Origin: Cymodocea nodosa | Lineage: Eukaryota; Streptophyta; Magnoliopsida; Alismatales; Cymodoceaceae | Direction: 5' to 3' | NCBI GenBank assembly: GCA_036874045.1 | Contig: CM072343.1 | Span: 14,900,001 to 14,964,000, forward strand | DNA length: 64,000 nt | In this document: positions 22,480-34,796 of the stretch, one piece after another | Position numbering within the stretch: position 1 is the stretch's first letter | How the letters are laid out: every line of letters begins with the position of its first letter | Translations under genes and position numbers: made by a program | The notes under the pieces: generated by a model | Databases searched by the model: none | Told to the model about the DNA's origin: nothing | Seen by the model: the letters and a program-made list of their open reading frames with translations, nothing else

Positions 22480-23820
22480 TAATATCCATTAGATCAATCT
22501 CAGTTTGGTCTCTTTCTTTGCTATTAGGTGTTTTAAAGCTGAATGATCCGTGTATATTATCACTTTAGCTCTAATCAGATATGATCTAAACTTTTCTAAA
22601 GCAAACACAATAGCTAACAGCTCTTTTTCAATAGTTGTGTAATTAACTTGAGCATCATTTAAGGTTTTGCTTGCATAATGAATCACTCTATGAGATTTTT
22701 CTATCTTCTGTCCCAACACTACTCCTACAGCAAAATCAGATACATCACACATTAATTCAAATGGATGGCTCCAATCAGGTGCTTGAATTATAGGAGTTGA
22801 AATTAAGCTAGTTTTAAGCTTGAAAAATGCTTCTTTGCAATTTTTATCAAAGTTGAATGAGACATCTTTTAATAGATTAGTTAAAGGTCTAGCTATTTTG
22901 CTAAAATCTTTAATAAATCTTCTATAAAATCCAGCATGTCCTAGAAATGATCTAATATCTTTTACTGATTTAGGTTCTGGTAGATTAGAAATTACTTCTA
23001 TTTTAGCTTTATCTACTTCCAACCCTTTCTTTGAAACAACATATCCCAAGACTATTCCTTGTTTAACCATGAAGTGACATTTTTCCCAAATTAGAACCAA
23101 ACTTTTTTCCACACAGCGTTTTAATACTTGGTCTAAATTGTTTAAACACACTTCATATGAAGTTCCATAAACAGTAAAATCATCCATAAATATTTCTAAA
23201 AAATCTTCAGTCATTCCAATGAATATGCCTTGCATACACCTTTAAAAGGTGGCTGGTGCATTGCATAATCTGAATGGCATTTTCTTAAAAGTATAAGTTC
23301 CATTATGACAGGTGAAAGTTGTTTTCTCTTGATCCTCTAATACTACTGGGACTTGGTTATATCCTGAATACCTGTTTAGGAAACAAAAATATTCTTGCCC
23401 TGCTAATTTTTCTAGCATTTGATCTATGAAAGGTAAGGGAAAATGATCTTTCCTAATCATTGCATTCAGCTTTCTATAGTCTATACACACTCTCCAGCTT
23501 GATTGAATTCTAGTAAGTATCAAGTCTTAACTTTCATTCCTAATAACTGTTAATCCTGATTCTTGGGAACTACATGGATTGGACTAACCCATGAGCTATT
23601 AGAAATCAGATAAATTATGTCATTATCTAACCATTTCACTATTTCCTTCTTGATTACTTCTTTAAGGTTTGGATTTAATCTCCTCTCAGGAATTCTAACA
23701 GGTTTAGCATTCTCTTCTAAATTATGTGGTGACAGCATAAAGTTACACTTAACCCTTTTATATCAGTCACAGTCTATTCTATTGCTTCTTTATAAGTTTT
23801 TACTACATCTTTTAATTTAG
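22480..23820 (-). pseudogene. Reverse transcriptase and RNase H region of element A
   Basis: Landmarks in order on the minus strand are WRVCIDYRKLNAM, FCFLNRYSGYNQ, EIFMDDFTVYG (the catalytic Asp pair) and FLGHAGFYRRFIKDFS for RT. For RNase H they are ELMCDVSDFAVGVVLGQ, ASKTLN, TTIEKELLAIVFALEKFR and IYTDHSALKHL. Together these are typical of Ty3/gypsy of the Athila type. RT copies the element RNA and RNase H removes it. The region is broken. Confidence 0.85.
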
Positions 23821-23923
23821 CAATTTGATCCTCTTTTAAATTTCAAGCAATAATGATTGGACATGTTCGTTTTTCTTCCAGAAATATATAGGTTACTTCA
23901 AGAGGTAAATGTTTTAATTCTAA

Positions 23924-24600
23924 CTATTGCCCATCAGAAGCTAGAGCTCCTAATTGAAGATCATCATTTTCTAAATTAATTTCTTCCTGATCTCCTTCTA
24001 TATTTATGCTTTCACTTTCTTCTAAATTTTCAGAATTGAGTTGCTTATTTAATTCTTCTTGAATCACATCATCTAGCATATCTCCTTCATCCTCTAAAAA
24101 GTCTATAGTATGTAAGGACATTTCTAACTCCTTAAACTTTTCTGGTTTGAAAATGTTTAATCGAGTATCCTCATTACCATATGCTAACTTCATTACTCTA
24201 GTTTTACAATTAATAACAGCCCCTGATGTTGCTAGAAATGGTCTTCCCAAAATTAAAGATGTATCACTGTTTTTATGCTTAATTTCTTGGAAATCCAAAA
24301 TTACAATATCAATAGGATATATGAAGTTTTTGATTTTAATTAAGACATCCTCTATTTTTTCTCTAAGGTATTTACTTCTATTAGCTAATTGAATAATAGT
24401 CCTAGTAGGGATTAAGCCTTCTAATTCTAAGGATGCAAATATATCACTTGGTATAACATTTATACCTGCACCTAGGTCTATTAAGGTTCTTTCTAGAATA
24501 GTATTTCCTATGGTGCATGATATAATAGGAATTACAGGATCAGATAACTTTTTAGGAATTTGTGGCAGAAATAGGTAACTACTTTGCTCAGCTAAAAAGA
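23924..24600 (-). pseudogene. Protease region of element A
   Basis: The active-site-like motif IDLGAGINV lies near 24480, with SLILGRPFLATSGAVINC and KLAYGNED downstream. Plant Athila-type proteases carry DLGA where other elements have DTGA. An acidic tail (DEGDMLDDVIQEELN) links it to RT. It would process the polyprotein. It is a fossil. Confidence 0.75.
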
Positions 24601-24736
24601 CTTTCCTTAAAACTTTTCACTCTCTTTTCTTAGTACACCAATCCTTAAGAAATTTAGCATAAGATGATATTTTCTACAATAAATCTAACAAAGAAATGTT
24701 AACTTGTACTTTTTCAAAAATTTCTCTAATTTTTTC

Positions 24737-25670
24737 TTATTTTTTAGGAAATGTTTGTTGTAATCTTTCAAGATAGGGTGCTAATGATTGTGATTTAAAA
24801 GATTTTTTTTCTTTCATTTGATTTGTTTGATCATTTTTAGTTTCATTTTCAGATTTACATTTTTCTTCATTGATTTCTATATTTTCAGATATTACATTTT
24901 CATTATCATTTTGATTTTTGTTCTTATCCACCTTCATATTATTTTCGTTTTGAATTCTTGAAGGTATATCAGTTCCAGATCTTAATGTTATACATACATC
25001 TTCCAGATTTTCATTACTTTCTTGATGTTCTTGTATATCATTTTTGTGATTATGATCTTTAACTGCTTTTAGTTTTAAATTGCATTCTTTAAATTCTATT
25101 GCATTGATATTTTCTTTTGTTTGTATGTCTTGCAAATTATGTAGATCTATAACATTAAAATTTTCATTTGTATTGTCTTATTGCATAACTTGTAATTTCA
25201 TTGTAAATTCATCCAATACTTTTAGTTTTCTTTCCAGATCATCTAATCTCATTGCATTCAATTTTTGATCAATTTTCATTATGATTTTTTCAATTTTGTA
25301 AATGATATCAATTTTAGGTTTTGAATATGCTTCCTTATAGTTTAATTGGTTGACTTCTTGTTGCTGACATAAATTATTCCAATTTGTCCATATTTTGCTC
25401 TAAGCTATGCTCTAGTCTGTCATACCTATCCCAAACTTCCTTGTCTCTCAACATATTACACATTCTAAGCTGACCATTAGTTGGGTAAACCATAGGATTC
25501 TCATACTCAGATCTATTATAGTGAAGATAATTCATTTGTTGTTCATATGATCTAACCATCTGTAATTGTCTCAGTTTCAAACAATCAAAAATGTCGTGAC
25601 CTTCCAAATTACAAAATTCACATATGCTAACTACAGGTTTCAGAAATTTTTAAGCATAAGCATATGTCAT
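24737..25670 (-). pseudogene. Zinc-knuckle ORF and linker at the start of pol (A)
   Basis: Just downstream of the primer site the minus strand encodes FLKPVVSICEFCNLEGHDIF followed by DCLKL, a CX2CX4HX4C zinc knuckle as in retroviral nucleocapsids. Then come EYENPMVYPTNGQLRMCNML, a helical part, and a charged linker with VCITLRSGTD and SLAPYLERLQQTF ahead of the protease. The ITLRSG motif is typical of the gag/pol junction of Athila-type elements. No capsid domain precedes it here. It is a fossil. Confidence 0.75.
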
Positions 25671-25751
25671 ATTCTCAATTGTAGAAGAAAACACACAACA
25701 CTCCTCTTGCTATTAAAACAAAATAGCACTTACAATTGCTTAGCTTCTCAA

Positions 25752-25768
25752 TCCCCGCAACGACGCTA
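25752..25768 (-). promoter_or_regulatory. Primer binding site of element A (tRNA-Asp type)
   Basis: On the minus strand TAGCGTCGTTGCGGGGA lies 11 bases after the 5' LTR. It differs slightly from TGGCGCCGTTGCCGGGGA, the complement of the 3' end of plant tRNA-Asp that Athila elements use. It primes minus-strand synthesis. Confidence 0.75.
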
Positions 25769-25779
25769 GAAAACTTGTT

Positions 25780-27792
25780 TGATTTGGTTTGTGAAAGGTT
25801 AGATCAAACAACTGGTTTAATTTGTCTTTAGGCTTAAATCAATAATTACTTTTAGAAGTAATCTAACAAACTTTCACACAAATTAGATATTAATTCCAAT
25901 TTGTATTTTAACTACAAGTGTACAGTGTATATTATATTTGTGTGCAAGTACAAGTCGATCCCATAGAGATTGAGTAAGAATTGTGTACTATTCCAGTTTT
26001 AATAATGAAATTTATGTATTCAGTAAGCACTCCGTTGAGTTACAATTAACCCAATGGACCAAGTTCGTGGAGTTATGGCTAACTCAACGAACTAACAACG
26101 TGGACTTAAGTTAACTCCATGAGCCTCTCTTTCCAGTTTAATATTGCTATTTACATAGGAATTCGGCTAACCATTGGGTGGTTCCACAGATTATAAATAA
26201 CATCAATTAAGCTCTTTAATGTTAGTTAATATTAAATTTATCATTAAGCAACACTAAAATTCAGATATTTCAAATAGTAACCATTAAAATCTTTAAGTAT
26301 CTAGAACGAATCAATTTCAGTAAACTGTAAAACTATTTTCTAAATCAAACAAACATAAAACATTCACAATACTGACAATGATAACATTAATCATGATACA
26401 AAACAAACAATACAACACTTTAATACTAAATGTAAACACAAATAATAAGTTGTTTTTTTTGGTATTTTTGTTTTGATATGTTCCTAAAGATTAGCGAAAT
26501 GTAAAACTCTCTATCGATAGTAAAAACTTCCGTCACTACATGCGACGCAATTACATCACTGAAAACTTAATCACTTACAATCTTGCCTCCTCTCCCTATA
26601 GAATCGCGAATCAAGAATTGTAAGATGATCTCCTCTTCAGCATACTAGCATCAATCCGAAACCAAGACTAGAAGCTTTACGATCTCCTAAGATATGAGTC
26701 GGTGCTTGGTGAAACTGGCTTCCCTTCCGATGACACGATCACTCCTCACAGTGGTTGTCAGTCACCGTGTTTGGCTTGGAATCGACTTGACATCTGAAAA
26801 GTATCCTCACAGACTTCCGATGGTTGGTGATTATGGTGATGTTGGTAATTTTTGGTGATGGTGTGGATGCTTTAGTGAACTTCCAATGTTGCTTGTAGTT
26901 AGTGCGGTCCTCCACCTCTACACACACTGCCAACCACCGCCAACCACACTTTCTTCATTTTTTCTCCTCTTCTTTTATATTTCTTCGGTAGTAACTACTT
27001 CTGCTTAGATGATCAGTTGAATTTCCTTTATTATCAATGATGGTGATTTCTTCTTCCTTCCACGAGTGAATTCCTACGTGATACGTGCAATCATGGTTTT
27101 CCTTTGAATGTCCTGTTTCTGTAACCGCTACAGTGGCATATTAGAAAATAAATGATCCGTGGAGTTACAGATAACTCAACGGACTTACTTCGTTGATTTA
27201 ACTATAAAGCACATGCAATAAAGAAATAAGCTGCTAACATAACGTGTTACCTTAGTGTGTATTCATGTAACTCAACGCGTATAGTTATGCTAACTTAACG
27301 AGTTAAACATGTGCATCTCATGTGATATACTAAAGCATTTAAATTCAACACGTGCATAATTCTAACTTAACAAGTTTAGATATTTCGGACACTTAAGAAC
27401 CTAACTATCCAATGCCCAAATGCATTTTGGATAGTTAACAGATAACTTATCGAAAATCTATTTAAGTTATGCATTATAGTTTCGACATGTGTACTCCAAG
27501 AAATAATAAAATATTCTTCTATCGTTAAAAACATAACTGTTCGATACATGCAATATAACTCTCCGAAATAACAGAAAATTTAGATACTTAAGAATTTCAC
27601 AACTTGTAATTTATTGACAATTCAGAAATGTACTAAATTAACATTAATTCCCTAAAATTATGCAGATTTCTTCATTAATACTTATAACAGTGCAATTATA
27701 ACATAATGACTTAATTCTCATATGATAAGCTAAATATTATGAAATTAACCATCATTTAACCGTTAATATTATGCATTTTTTCATTCTAAACA
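25780..27792 (-). repeat. 5' LTR of element A
   Basis: The LTR runs from TGTTTAGAATG-type sequence at 27792 to ...CCAAATCA at 25780 on the minus strand. It pairs with 10576-12606. It has a TATA box at 26982-26989, one TATCCGA-type hairpin remnant near 27400-27435, and inverted-repeat motifs near 26030-26125 and 27160-27200. Confidence 0.9.
26982..26989 (-). promoter_or_regulatory. TATA box of A 5' LTR
   Basis: TATAAAAG on the minus strand, in the same GAAATATAAAAGAAG setting as the LTRs of B, C and E. Confidence 0.65.
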
Positions 27793-27797
27793 GTTAT
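27793..27797. repeat. Target-site duplication of element A, right copy
   Basis: GTTAT, identical to 10571-10575 at the other end of A. Confidence 0.9.
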
Positions 27798-28640
27798 TCA
27801 AGTAATATCTTATACCTCAAAAAGGAGCAATAAATTCTAGCCTATTAGGATAATCAACATCTAATAAGTAATATTTACTTATAATTTATACAAAAGTTTT
27901 CAATATTATGTTAGAAAAATTAATTCAGTAATTTCTATGATTCACAAATATTTTCAATTATTTTTACTAATATCAAATCTAATGAAACCTTGAAAGTATT
28001 ACGTTAAGAAAGTGTATCTTGAAGAATATGAGTATCAACTACTAACATTTTTCATCAACTAAGGACAAATAATTTCCATTTCAAAATTATATACTACTAA
28101 TACATTTTGTAATAATTCACCATTTCTATTCCTTCAACATGTAGTTTCTTCACTATAAATTATAACTTTCACATGGGTACCATCAACTACTCTAATACAA
28201 TCCTAAAAGGAAAAAAGCATACAAAGTGATATATCTTAATTTAAAAGCATATTGAAATATAACATTATCTCACCTTGAAGTAAGGATAAATGTGATGATC
28301 TTTCTAAATCTATGTTGAAGTTGATAATTGTTTTTAGCTAATAGTTTATATCCTACTTTTAATATTGCATTCAACATTTTATTAAAGTATATATCAATTG
28401 TCTAACCAAATCGACGAAAGTACATAGTAGTTACACTATATCTCTAATTTTGTCCAATTGTAACTACAAGTATTGCAATTTTTTCTTTAATACTCATACT
28501 TCTACTATCTTATACTAATCCTTTATGTCTCAAAAAATTACAAAAATAGAAGAAAATATGTTGACTTATTTAATAAATTTTTCTACAATTATATACTTGC
28601 TTAGGTAATGATATATTTAATAAAATAATTATATATTGTT
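27798..28640 (-). pseudogene. H1 transposase, N-terminal and central part
   Basis: On the minus strand from right to left are PKQVYNCRKIY, then IGQN.RYSVT, then CIRVVDGTHVKVIIYS (first catalytic Asp of DDE_Tnp_4 transposases), NRNGELLQNVLVVYNFEM, and KYYLLDVDYPNRLEF (second catalytic Asp) ending at the A insertion point in RYYLNN. A short intron seems to precede CIRVVDG, with a TTTAG acceptor. Several in-frame stops are present. The encoded enzyme would cut and paste the element with the help of ORF1. Confidence 0.7.
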
Positions 28641-28869
28641 GTCCTTCTTTACTATATATTCTTAAAGCACTTATCAAAAATCATCTTCAAGGTTTCTCCT
28701 CTAACAACACTAATCTCAAAATTCATTTTCAATTGCTCATATGTTGAACAAGACTTCCCTTTCAAGGTGCTACATTCACAATGATTCTACAAAATGCGAA
28801 AAAATATAATGAGTAGCAAATCAACTATATGTAAACTAAGAGAAAGACATATGTTTCATAATAATTAAA

Positions 28870-29200
28870 ATTACCTTTACAAATTCTTTCATGATTTCAT
28901 TAGAAATAGTTGTATGACCATGCATAGTCTTATCTTCAACCACTTTAATTGGTAATCTTATTATAATTTTTATACATTTATCTTTACATCTTTAGATGAC
29001 TATCAACATTTTTTTTCTAACTCAACATTTATTTTAGTATTATAATCACTGATCATTTGATTTCATGTGTTTGCCTTAATCTTTTCATTGAGTGTCTTGA
29101 CATTTCCTTGATTGATAACATCACAAAGGAAAGTTAAGATCATCTCATCATTTTTTGACTTAATGTAAATTCTTTTTTGATTAGAATCTTTTTTTTGATT
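28870..29200 (-). pseudogene. H1 ORF1, Myb/SANT-like
   Basis: A minus-strand frame reads KNDEMILTFLCDVINQGNVK, then KTLNEKIKANT and KINVELEKKMLIVI. This matches the spacing of plant Myb/SANT-like DNA-binding domains, in which the first helix is followed by GNK/GNV and later by QLKNR-like sequence. H2 has the same domain at 33180-33540. PIF/Harbinger elements pair such a protein with the transposase. A stop lies inside the domain. Confidence 0.5.
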
Positions 29201-29450
29201 TGCATTAGTTTCTAAGTCTACAAATGTATATTTTTCATAATTAGAATGAAGCTAATATATATGGAATGTGCAAAATAATACATAACTAAGAGTAGTGTTT
29301 CTAAAATCTAACTTGAATCTTCAAAGCATGATATTCAAAATAATCACATGTTTGAGAATAGCATTTAGCTAATCTTTAAAATAGAATAAATAAAAAGTGG
29401 AAAAAAAATAGATGACATATAACGAGATTTAAACTGAACGAGCTTTTCTA

Positions 29451-30192
29451 AAGTTTCCATCTTCTCTATGTTGCGTCCAGATTCAGATCTATATCATTAC
29501 ACACCTTTATTTGTAGCATAAACCATTGAATATCTACATCTTCACCTTTGCTGAAAATAATCTTCTTTCAGTCATTCTCACATTTATTTTAGATTTTTAG
29601 GCCATTCCAAGGTAATCTTCGTCAACCTTGTACCTTTTAAAATATGATATATATTCAATTTTTTTATAAAATTTCATAATAACTTCTCGATCAAGTTAGT
29701 ATCCACTAGATTATGTAACTTGGAATTCTAAATATACTTTAATAGCATTCGATGATGATAAGACTGTGAATAATCACGTGAAAACTGATGGAAAAATGCA
29801 AAAAAGGTTTTAATTACAATTATAATCATACTACTAATATCAATATGATACGACTATATTATTATAATATTACTCTCATAATCTATCTTTGTGGATTTTC
29901 CATCTGACTAATTTCTAATCTCATTTTTGCGTCTGACATTATTCTGTGAGCATTTATTTACATCTTCTATGCTATAACAACACAACTAATCAAAAAATTG
30001 TACTTAGAGATTTTTTGAATCACAAATATGCTATAAATCATGATTTCTGACTTACCATGATGTTCAATATATGTGAGATTGTCTCTACAACTCACAGGAA
30101 GCCAACCTCTTGGTTTCAAATTTATTTTCTTATATTGAGATGATACACATAACTTCACCTTTTCTTTCATTTTTAGTTTTTAATTTTCTTAA
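29451..30192. other. Unassigned AT-rich stretch
   Basis: About 740 bases with no recognisable gene. It may include the decayed right end of H1. The 3' edge is set by the TAA and terminal repeat of Hx at 30190-30193. Confidence 0.4.
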
Positions 30193-30582
30193 GGCTCATT
30201 TGCACATTATCGAAAAGTTAGAGAATAGAAAGTTAAGAAATAAAAAATTAAGAAGTAAAAAATTAGGAAAGTAGAATTTGAAGAAATTTGTATCATTGAC
30301 GAAAAGTTAGCAAAATTATAGAGTTATTGAAATTTTTTTCTTAATTTACTTATAATACATATTTGAAATTTAAAATAAATTATTTAAATATTATTTTTTA
30401 TTCTTTATGTGATTTGGGTATGGAAATTACAAATTATTTATGATCATAAATTTTAAAAAGTATAAATCAAGGATATTGAAATACTAACATGAAATATAAG
30501 TAAATTCTGATATTGAAATACAAAGTCATATGTTCCAATATTTAAAATATTCTTCCACAAACTCTTAAACAAAGAAACTATA
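30193..30582 (-). mobile_element. Harbinger remnant Hx, left part
   Basis: It begins GGCTCATTTGCACATTATCG after a TAA and shares about 370 bases of subterminal sequence with the start of H2 (for example a TTTTTTTCTTAATTTACTTA block at both 30337 and 30695). It breaks off where H2 starts, and its continuation resumes at 35303. Confidence 0.6.
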
Positions 30583-30951
30583 GGCTTGTTTGTGTCAGCT
30601 AAAAAAAGTTAGAAATTAAAAAGTCAGAAAATAAAATTTAAAAGCATTTGTGCCACTAACGAAAAGCTAAGAAAATTATATAGTTCTTGAAATTTTTTTC
30701 TTAATTTACTTATAATACATATTTGAAATTAAAAATAAATTAATTTGACATTATATATTTTAATAATCATAAAATATATATTTTAATTATTTATGATCAT
30801 AAACCTTTAAAAGCATAAATAAAAAATATTAAAATACAACAATGAAATAGAAGTAAATTAAAAGAAGGAAATGCAAAGCCTTATCTTCCATCATTACAAA
30901 TATTTCATGAAAAAGTCTTAAATAAAGAAAATACAAAACATAGCTCATGAT

Positions 30952-32356
30952 TTAATAACGATGATTATGCCACATAAATTAGGACATTGTTGTATGCATT
31001 TGATCTGATATTATATATCTTTATTCTTGACTACTACCAATAATATGTAGTTGTTCATCATCTTCAAAATGTGTTTGAAATTCTATTTCTTGATCATGGT
31101 CTTCAACTCCTATTTTATTTTTAAGATATTCAAGTAGTTCTATTTTATTTGTCTTACGAATAAAATTATGAAGAATGAAACATGCTTAAACAATCTTAAC
31201 CTATGTTTTATAAGGAAATGGTATATAACCTCGTAAAATTGAGAATCAATGTTTCACTACTCTAAATGTGCGTTCTATGACTATTTGTAATTGTAAATGC
31301 TTATACTTAAAATTCTCGATTGCATTACTTGGAAGTCGATCAGTAACAAGTGATAATGAATACTTTGAAATAGAGAAAGAAATTTTGGTTGATTTAGATA
31401 ACCAACATCAACCAAATAGAATTTCCCTACAAACAATATTTAAATCAAAACTACCAAAAACCATTCTTATCTAAATTAACTATCATGTTAGACTAATGAC
31501 ATTATATTTGTTAAAAATAGTACCTAGTGAAACTCAAAGGCCATTTGGTAGACTAATTGCATCTTGAAGTACATGTGCATCAAATGCTAAACATTCCCAT
31601 CCACTCATAATATAAATAAATTCTATATCAAAATTGTAAGCTATCATAACATTTTGTGATAATTCACCTTTTCTATTTCTAAATTTAGCATTTTTCTCTC
31701 CTATAATCGTTTCTTTTACATGTGTCTCATTAATAGCTCTAATACAATTCTACAAATAAAAAGAAGTTTCTATTGGAAATACATCTATAATTCTATCGAA
31801 TCACTAATTTTACCTTAAAGTATAGAAACATAGTAGGATCATTACGAATCCTTTTTGGAGTTGATGCAAACAACTTTACTACCAAAATGTCAATCAATTG
31901 TAATATTGTATTTAGAATTTCATTGAAATAAACACTAACATTCCAAGCTAAGTAATGAAAATGCTATTATATTACTCCATATCTTTGATTCTACTCAACT
32001 ATTATAAGGAATATTGTAAACTTCTCTTCTACTGTGACATATCTACCATTGGTCACAATTCCTTTATTCCTTAATAAAGTTGATAATTTGATGAAAATAT
32101 CCTAACTCATTCAATATATTTTTCTACAATTGTAAACTTGATTAGGCAATAATAAATCTAATAATCTCGTTATATATTTTACACCTTCCTTACTATAAAT
32201 TCTTTTAGTATTTCTTAAAGTACTACTTGAATATGATGTCAATTGAAGTAGCAAAGTAGCCACTATCATAACTACAACATTTGTGATTATTTCATCTTTC
32301 TCCTCTTCCTCTTCCAATAGTATGTTCAAATGTTGTAAATTAGAGGATGATGACAT
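30952..32356 (-). pseudogene. H2 PIF/Harbinger transposase
   Basis: The minus-strand frame starts near MSSSSNLQHLNILLEEEEE, followed by KYITRLLDLLLPNQVYNC. Further on are the DDE regions: NCIRAIN.THVKETI, NRKGELSQNVM-type sequence with AYNFDIEF, and YKHLQLQIVIERTFRVVK, then ILHNFIRKTNKIELL and a C-terminal DQMHTTM. This is the full domain order of HARBI1/DDE_Tnp_4 transposases. An intron of 64 bases is suggested at 31750-31813 (GTAAAA donor, TTTGTAG acceptor). Several stops are present, so it is not functional as it stands. Confidence 0.75.
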
Positions 32357-32562
32357 GTTTGAAATGTTCTAATCTCTGTATGATAAACATTAAGTATAAG
32401 TATTATGTAAAGATAAATTCTAATAAAAAGTGTTTTTCATAATAATAACATTCATCCTAAAAAAGTTTCACTTGTTTATAACATTCAACAAGTTTAGTAC
32501 ACAACATTCAACAAAACATCAACCAATAACATCCATATTCAAAACAAATAGTTCATTACACA

Positions 32563-33545
32563 TTACCGTAATTTATATTTTAACCATTCAACTTTCATCT
32601 CTTGTCGCATACACAAAAATTGATGTTTATTCTCTCTATCTTTCAAAATCTCTAGGACTCTGAATTTCTCCTTTATATTAATTTCTATAATAAATAAAAT
32701 TTCATCCATCGCAACCTCCATTTCTTGCATGTTAGAATCCATTCTACATGTTTCAAGTGCTAATGTCTCTCTTATAATTGCATTTTGTTCTTCACCTCTT
32801 TGATTTATTTTCTTAACAAAAGATTCAACTGTATCTGGAACTTTTTCTATAGCTTTACACATAAGTGTATGTGATTTTGCATATAGTCTTGGACATTTTT
32901 TTTCATTTAGGAAACTCACTACTTATACTGGCACCCATTGGTGAAGGTTGATTAAGAGGTTCCTCTATGCCAATTTAGATATCTTCATTCATATGATTTC
33001 CAAAAGAAGCATCATGCATAGGTTGATTTGAATGGATAGCATTTCTTTCTGATGCTATGTTTGTTTGAAAAAGCATTTCAAGTTAACGGTAAATGAGACA
33101 TGCCTTCCTCCTACATGAATTGCACTCTAGATGTACCTAACAAAAAAAATACAATTAAACTATTGATATATGTATTGAGAAATAAATAAAAATGATGTAA
33201 ATTTTACCTTAATAAATTCTTATCATACTTCCTTTGGGATATCTATATGACTATTAACATAATCTCACCCTCATCCACTTTGATTTGATATTAAAGTGTA
33301 GTTCTTGTACATAACTTGTTAGGTCTTGATTTGACTATCAACATTTTTTTTCTCAATATTACATCATGTTTCCTCATTGTATCTTTTATTTACCTTTTTC
33401 CATGTCTCTAGTTTAACTTTTCCATCATGAGTCTTCTCATTGCCTTCATTCAAAAGCTTGCATAATATGTTTAAAAATATTTCATCATTTTGATTATTCC
33501 AGCTGACATAACTTCATTCAAGTTTCTTGTTGTTGCTAGGATTTT
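32563..33545 (-). pseudogene. H2 ORF1, Myb/SANT-like protein
   Basis: The upstream part (33180-33545) has NDEIFLNILCKLLNEGNEK and KVKLETWKKVNKRYNE, matching a Myb/SANT-like domain. The downstream part (32563-32919) is a 118-residue helical stretch ending LKDRENKHQFLCMRQEMKVE and WLKY, the usual C-terminal pattern of such plant transposon proteins. It is transcribed in the same direction as the transposase and lies upstream of it. It probably bound element DNA. The two parts are not in one clean frame. Confidence 0.6.
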
Positions 33546-34396
33546 CTATAAGTACTTTACTAAAAACATTCAAGTTAAAGTGATATAAACAATTGAGTAA
33601 TAATTCGTAAAACATGTGACAAGGATGATACACTACAATAAAATCAAACAAAGTACATATAATCACATCTAAATATAGCAAAAACCAATGCCCAAAACAA
33701 TGAAATAATAAATTGGAACTTTCTAGTATATCTACATAAACTTTCTAGTATATTTTTTAACTTTGATGAATTACTACTATCTTGTGCAACTTTTTGTTAA
33801 TGGATATTCATACAAAAATCCATGAATAGTGAGTTGACCTAATTGCTCGCAATAGCCATCAAATAACCTAATGATAGTCATCAATGATTGGTGATGCAAG
33901 AGGAGGGGAAGAAGACAATAGTCGAGCATGTTAAAGAAAGAAATATGGGTGTTTTGGGTTGCAAAACACCTTAAAACCATATAACTCTAATTGATCCTTA
34001 TTGGGTTTATTACTAGATCCAACAAGAGTCCATCCAACAAGAAAGAAACTAGATGCATAAATGCCAAATAGTTTTAATAGCAAAGATTTAGAAACACTTC
34101 ACCATGTTTGAGAATAAAAATAAGCTTACTATGAACAAATATCACAAGTATATTGCAATCAAATCAATGCATTCCTAGGAATATTAGATAAATTCACAAA
34201 GGTCTTATATTATGTTGCAAGTGATATTGAGTAAAAGAGTAGTACTTATGATCACCAAATTTTAAGTGTTTTTATTTGTGATTTCACATGGAAGACAACC
34301 AATGGTTTGGAACCACCTTTGTGTTCTAGATGTGGAAGTTATTTTATGAAGAACCAAATATGGTTCCAAATAGCACCTAACTCCCACAAATTCCCA
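33546..34396. other. H2 interior without a gene
   Basis: AT-rich DNA inside H2 with no ORF of note. I see only a short run (33777-33980) without homology I can name. Confidence 0.4.
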
Positions 34397-34695
34397 TTAT
34401 TGTATTGCACATAACACTAAAAAATTCATCATAATAGGAAATTCATTGAAGACAATATGTAAACATATAAATTTACAAGTTTGTTCCCATTAAACAGAGT
34501 GATTAATATCAAAAATTTATTATTGTATTGCACATAACATTGAAAAATTCATGCTCAAATGCATCACTAAAGACAATATGTAAACATATAAATTTACTGG
34601 TTTTTCCCATTAAATAGAGTGATTAATATCGAAAATTCATCAAGGAAGAAAATAGAGTGAGTAATATTGAAAATTTATAGGTTTGTTCCCATTAA
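34397..34695. repeat. Tandem repeat of about 121 bases in H2
   Basis: Two similar units start at about 34397 and 34518, each with ATTATTGTATTGCACATAAC and GACAATATGTAAACATATAA. A third, partial unit with GAGTGAGTAATAT runs to about 34695. Confidence 0.7.
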
Positions 34696-34796
34696 ACCTA
34701 TTGGTTCTCCTCAAAACCCACTTGGTCGAAGTTGGTGAAGCATATTGACTTGCAAATGAGCACTACATGGAGGAGAAGAACGAACTCTCTCTGTGT

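Larger units (their letters stand above)
10576..27792 (-). mobile_element. LTR element A: complete-length Athila-like element with F-box
   Basis: A 17.2-kb Ty3/gypsy element on the minus strand, bounded by two LTRs of 2,013 and 2,031 bases and by GTTAT duplications. From its 5' end it carries: LTR, tRNA-Asp-type primer site, zinc-knuckle ORF, protease, RT/RNase H, integrase, acidic Athila-type ORF, capsid-type gag, F-box gene, untranslated DNA, polypurine tract and LTR. Its outline is whole, but the coding regions are broken in roughly a dozen or more places, so it is a fossil. The LTRs differ at about 7% of positions in a 300-base stretch compared by eye, mostly C/T changes; at commonly used plant rates that is a few million years. 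It lies within the transposase gene of H1. Confidence 0.9.
27798..29450 (-). mobile_element. PIF/Harbinger element H1, right part
   Basis: This part continues H1 beyond element A. It carries the N-terminal and central transposase and then, further right, the Myb/SANT-like ORF. No convincing right terminal repeat was found, so the end is approximate. Confidence 0.6.
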
